Positions 14,198 through 16,547 of a stretch of DNA of 16,547 nt are shown piece by piece. This stretch comes from an uncultured Fusibacter sp. (GTDB lineage: Bacteria > Bacillota > Clostridia > Peptostreptococcales > Acidaminobacteraceae). Below the pieces are notes generated by a model. It ran no database searches. It had not been told where the DNA came from and saw only the letters and a program-made list of their open reading frames with translations. The DNA is taken from NCBI GenBank assembly GCA_937958285.1, contig CALFXQ010000430.1, forward strand, positions 1-16,547. Reading direction: 5' to 3'. Made by a program: the position numbers and the translations under genes. Each line of letters opens with the position of its first letter. Positions within the stretch are counted from its first letter, which is position 1.

Positions 14198-15092
14198 CTG
14201 AGTTAACCTCCTGCTGAAATTCAAGGAAAGTCGCCATGTGATCCACGCCACTCCACCAAAATCTCTGTCCTTTTTTGTTGAGGTATTCAATATATTCTAA
14301 AAGAACAGCATCAATACTTTGACTGGTTCGCATGTGTTCTTCTAGGACCCCAGCGAAACTTTCATCAATCAAACTCAGCGCTTCGTAGTGCCTTTGTTTA
14401 ACTTTGCGCTCCCACATATATCTCTCTCGATCTAGATGTAGAAGTCCTGCTGTATTTCGTTCATGAAGTCTATATTTTGTATAACAATCTGGAATACGCT
14501 TTGCCGTGGCGCCATTCATTAAGAGTACAACAATCAAAAACCAATCGTAGGCAATGCATTGACTCCCTTTTTTTAGGAATGGCATCGCCTCAATTATTGC
14601 ACTTTTTCGCACGGTGATACACGAAAAACCAACAAAGTTTTCATCAATTAATGGCCTATATGATAAGACGCACTCTGGCATTGGTCTATCAAAGTAAAGG
14701 GTCTCATCAAACAAAATAATAGGGTTGTATAATATATCGGCACAATTTTCTAAATACTTTAATGTTTTTTCGACTCGATTTTTAGACATAAAATCATCAC
14801 TGTCTATAAACAAGCACCATGTATAGTTCGATGTGGCACAATATGAGAGCATTTCTATGCGGTTATCTGAAACACCTTGGTTCCCAGATAGTGCGATACA
14901 CTTAGAGTGCTTGGGCAGTTTATCGAGCCAATAATCAATGCGCTTTGGGTCTAAATTGTCGTTGAAAATTAAAACAGGTACGGTGACCGTTTGATCTATT
15001 AAACTAGCCATAAAGTCATCGAGATAGTCCGACATCTGATCGTAAACAACTGTAAAAATGGCCAATGCCTCAGGATTTTTCGAAGTGCTCAT
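14190..15092 (-). CDS. Family 2 (GT-A) glycosyltransferase, probably for flagellin glycan
   Basis: The 300-residue protein starts with 'ALAIFTVVYDQMSDYLDDFM' (9-28), as in GT-A glycosyltransferases, and has 'LFIDSDDFMSKNRVEKTLKY' (94 onward) with DSDD at 97-100, the nucleotide-sugar/metal-binding motif. Later residues ('YDWFLIVVLLMNGATAKRIP' and 'YRLHERNTAGLL') match the usual acceptor-side part of this group ('H..N.S' type). No membrane helix is apparent. The frame is open to 15251, but ATG 15092 is chosen because GGAG lies seven bases upstream and the longer form would lie wholly inside ptmE. It overlaps the end of ptmE by 23 bases and the start of neuB by 8 bases. The substrate is unknown; context suggests transfer to, or building of, a flagellin-linked sugar. 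Confidence 0.82.
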   Translation of the reverse strand: MSTSKNPEALAIFTVVYDQMSDYLDDFMASLIDQTVTVPVLIFNDNLDPKRIDYWLDKLPKHSKCIALSGNQGVSDNRIEMLSYCATSNYTWCLFIDSDDFMSKNRVEKTLKYLENCADILYNPIILFDETLYFDRPMPECVLSYRPLIDENFVGFSCITVRKSAIIEAMPFLKKGSQCIAYDWFLIVVLLMNGATAKRIPDCYTKYRLHERNTAGLLHLDRERYMWERKVKQRHYEALSLIDESFAGVLEEHMRTSQSIDAVLLEYIEYLNKKGQRFWWSGVDHMATFLEFQQEVNSGV

Positions 15093-16152
15093 ACATACGC
15101 TCCATTTCATCGAGCTGCCCCATATCAAACCAAGCATTGTCTGATATTGGATAAACGCCGATACGCTCGCCGCGCTGAACGGCCTTTTCAATGACCTGTG
15201 TAATATGTATAAACGTGTCATCCTCAATTTGCACAAGAAGTTCCGGTTCAATAATGTAAACGCCAGTATTGACCAACATATTATATTCGGGCTTTTCGAT
15301 CATATTGGAAACATTGCCATCTTCATTCACTTCTATAACACCATATGGAATTACATGATGTCTTAACGCTGCAACAATGGTCACTAAATGCTTATTTTGA
15401 TTATGGTGCGCAACAATCTCAGCCATATTTGCATCTACTAGAATGTCGCAGTTACTCAAAATAAAGGTGCGTTGAATGATGCCCTTTAAAAATGCCAGAC
15501 TGCCGCCGGTACCCAGAGGCTTACTCTCTTCGACAAAGTGAATGTCGTAGGGTAGTTCAGACTCATTTAAATAAGCTTTTATCATATTCTTGCGATAGTT
15601 CACCGTCACAAAGAACTGCCTACAACCAAAATCAAAGAAGCGATTCATAATGCGCTCAATTATGGGGGTATCGCCAATGGGAATCAGCGGTTTCGGCAAC
15701 ACTTTTGTATAAGGATACAAACGCGTGCCCTCGCCACCTGCCATAATCACGACAGGCAAATCAATTGTGGGTGTTTCTTGAACATCACCTTCGATTACAT
15801 CCTCAATAAAAAGAATCTCTACAACGCGATTTAAGGCATCCACAACTGGGATTGCCGTAATGGCTTTTTTCTTGAAGATTCGTTTTGCCTTCGCTTTATC
15901 GCCAGCGTGTAGCACAATGGGCTTAGTCTTCATAATACTCGACAGTGGCAATGACAGGTCACCATTGGCTAAAATGTGTCTTCGAATATCACCATCGGTT
16001 AATACGCCTACTAACGTCTCGCCAACAACGACTAACAACACCTTTTTGCCCGTTTCATTCAACTGCCTAAGCGCTTCGAGTATTGTGCATTTAGCACTAA
16101 TTCGAAGGGATGCAATTAAGTCTGCTTGTTGACTATTGTGTATTTGAGTCAT
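15070..16152 (-). CDS. ptmE: PtmE-type nucleotidyltransferase with two N-terminal CBS domains
   Basis: Residues about 10-65 and 70-125 are a CBS pair ('VGVLTDGDIRRHIL' at 48-61; 'ITAIPVVDALNRVVEIL' at 98-114), which usually bind adenine nucleotides and regulate the attached enzyme. Residues 131-355 are a sugar-phosphate nucleotidyltransferase with the signature 'MAGGEGTRLYPYTKVLPKPL' (137-156). In Campylobacter the homologous PtmE makes GDP-glucosamine, the starting point of the GDP-sugar route to legionaminic acid. The 360-residue length and domain order match that enzyme. The gene starts 3 bases after the CMP-sugar synthase stop, so the two are coupled. The nucleotide used (GTP versus another) is inference from the homologue. 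Confidence 0.87.
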   Translation of the reverse strand: MTQIHNSQQADLIASLRISAKCTILEALRQLNETGKKVLLVVVGETLVGVLTDGDIRRHILANGDLSLPLSSIMKTKPIVLHAGDKAKAKRIFKKKAITAIPVVDALNRVVEILFIEDVIEGDVQETPTIDLPVVIMAGGEGTRLYPYTKVLPKPLIPIGDTPIIERIMNRFFDFGCRQFFVTVNYRKNMIKAYLNESELPYDIHFVEESKPLGTGGSLAFLKGIIQRTFILSNCDILVDANMAEIVAHHNQNKHLVTIVAALRHHVIPYGVIEVNEDGNVSNMIEKPEYNMLVNTGVYIIEPELLVQIEDDTFIHITQVIEKAVQRGERIGVYPISDNAWFDMGQLDEMERMYEHFEKS

Positions 16153-16155
16153 CTT

Positions 16156-16547
16156 TTATAGCAGCCCCTTTTTTTGTAATCTCTCGTATTTGAAAACCGT
16201 CATTTCAAAATCGTCGAGAGTATCGATATCCCCATAATATACATCTTCTGTAATAAAAGGCAATGTATTGTCTGTGTAGTATTTCTTGGTTTGTTTCATC
16301 GTTTCATAGTTGAAAACGTAAAGCTGACCATTGGGCACATAAGTCCGTTGATAATCTTGACGATTTTTATTGCCCTCTTCAAAATAGGGTCTTAAGATCC
16401 CTTGACTGTCAATCGTTCTGGTCCACTCAATGGGTACAGGGCTTTCAGTAATACTGATGACCGAGTCAGCACCGGATTTATAATAGAGATCTATACAGGC
16501 ATCGATATTTTTCACTGAACGAAGAGGGGCTGTCGGCAATAAAATAA
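16156..16547 (-). CDS. legF: CMP-nonulosonate synthase (NeuA/LegF-like cytidylyltransferase), 5' partial
   Basis: Only the C-terminal 129 or so residues are in the window; the frame is open to the window end and the first residues read ILLPTAPLRS, the family's 'LLxPTxPLRS' block that follows the CTP-binding N-terminus. Further family features are 'SGADSVISITE', 'YVPNGQLYVFNYETMKQ' and the C-terminal 'DIDTLDDFEMTVFKYERL'. The enzyme activates a nonulosonic acid with CTP for transfer. With ptmE and neuB beside it, it resembles the Campylobacter ptmB (legF) arrangement. The TTG at 16539 is not a real start. Confidence 0.85.
   Translation of the reverse strand, partial: ILLPTAPLRSVKNIDACIDLYYKSGADSVISITESPVPIEWTRTIDSQGILRPYFEEGNKNRQDYQRTYVPNGQLYVFNYETMKQTKKYYTDNTLPFITEDVYYGDIDTLDDFEMTVFKYERLQKKGLL

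Noticed and set aside
14198..14290. Longer NeuB N-terminus from an ATG at 14290
   Set aside because: It lies wholly inside the glycosyltransferase gene, has no matching ribosome binding site and does not resemble the family; GTG 14197 has AGGAGG and gives the normal length.
15093..15251. Longer glycosyltransferase N-terminus from 15251
   Set aside because: It overlaps ptmE over its whole length; the GT-A fold begins just after ATG 15092, which has a ribosome binding site.
1..16547. CRISPR arrays, tRNA/rRNA genes, riboswitches, insertion sequences, attachment sites
   Set aside because: No regularly spaced repeats, cloverleaf-like segments, transposase motifs or flanking duplications were recognised by reading both strands; a covariance-model scan would be needed to exclude small RNAs.

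Overview
The window reads as part of the chromosome of a motile, low-GC Gram-positive anaerobe of the Clostridia type (Bacillota). This is inferred from AGGAGG-type ribosome binding sites, the flagellar gene order, a sigma-28 promoter of the Bacillus SigD form, a long-form HPF, and an ETF-beta relative. There are no rRNA or tRNA genes, no CRISPR array and no recognisable transposon. Nearly all of the window is coding.

Region 1 (1-2136, + strand): an ETF-beta-like domain, cut by the window start, followed in the same reading frame by a coiled coil, a PAS-like region, a GGDEF domain and an HD-GYP domain. One TAA codon (724-726) splits this frame in the middle of the coiled coil. It looks like a recent nonsense change in a fused flavoprotein/cyclic-di-GMP gene, or otherwise like an unusual two-cistron arrangement.

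Region 2 (2199-6452, - strand): a tightly packed three-gene unit transcribed in the order chemoreceptor, isoaspartyl dipeptidase, secreted cyanophycinase. The chemoreceptor has no membrane segment and carries an amino-acid-binding-protein domain at its C-terminus. The other two enzymes would degrade cyanophycin outside the cell and then split the beta-Asp-Arg dipeptides inside it. Together this suggests a 'find and eat cyanophycin' module. A cre-like palindrome and a second perfect palindrome lie upstream. An unusual hairpin lies between the Shine-Dalgarno sequence and the start codon of the cyanophycinase.

Region 3 (6453-7380): a 357-base divergent intergenic region, then the ribosome hibernation factor hpf (+) with a strong terminator usable from both sides.

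Region 4 (7389-16547, - strand): a flagellar filament and filament-glycosylation cluster. In transcription order it holds a CMP-nonulosonate synthase (partial), a PtmE-type CBS/nucleotidyltransferase, a family-2 glycosyltransferase, a NeuB-type nonulosonate synthase, a flagellin, fliD, a FliT-like gene, flaG, fliS, a small YjfB-type motility gene and a FlgN-like gene. The flagellin carries a zinc metallopeptidase domain (HEXXH-X18-E) in its variable region, making it a flagellinolysin: the filament itself would be a protease. A textbook sigma-28 promoter drives fliD onward. The sugar genes point to a legionaminic- or pseudaminic-like acid being attached to this filament.
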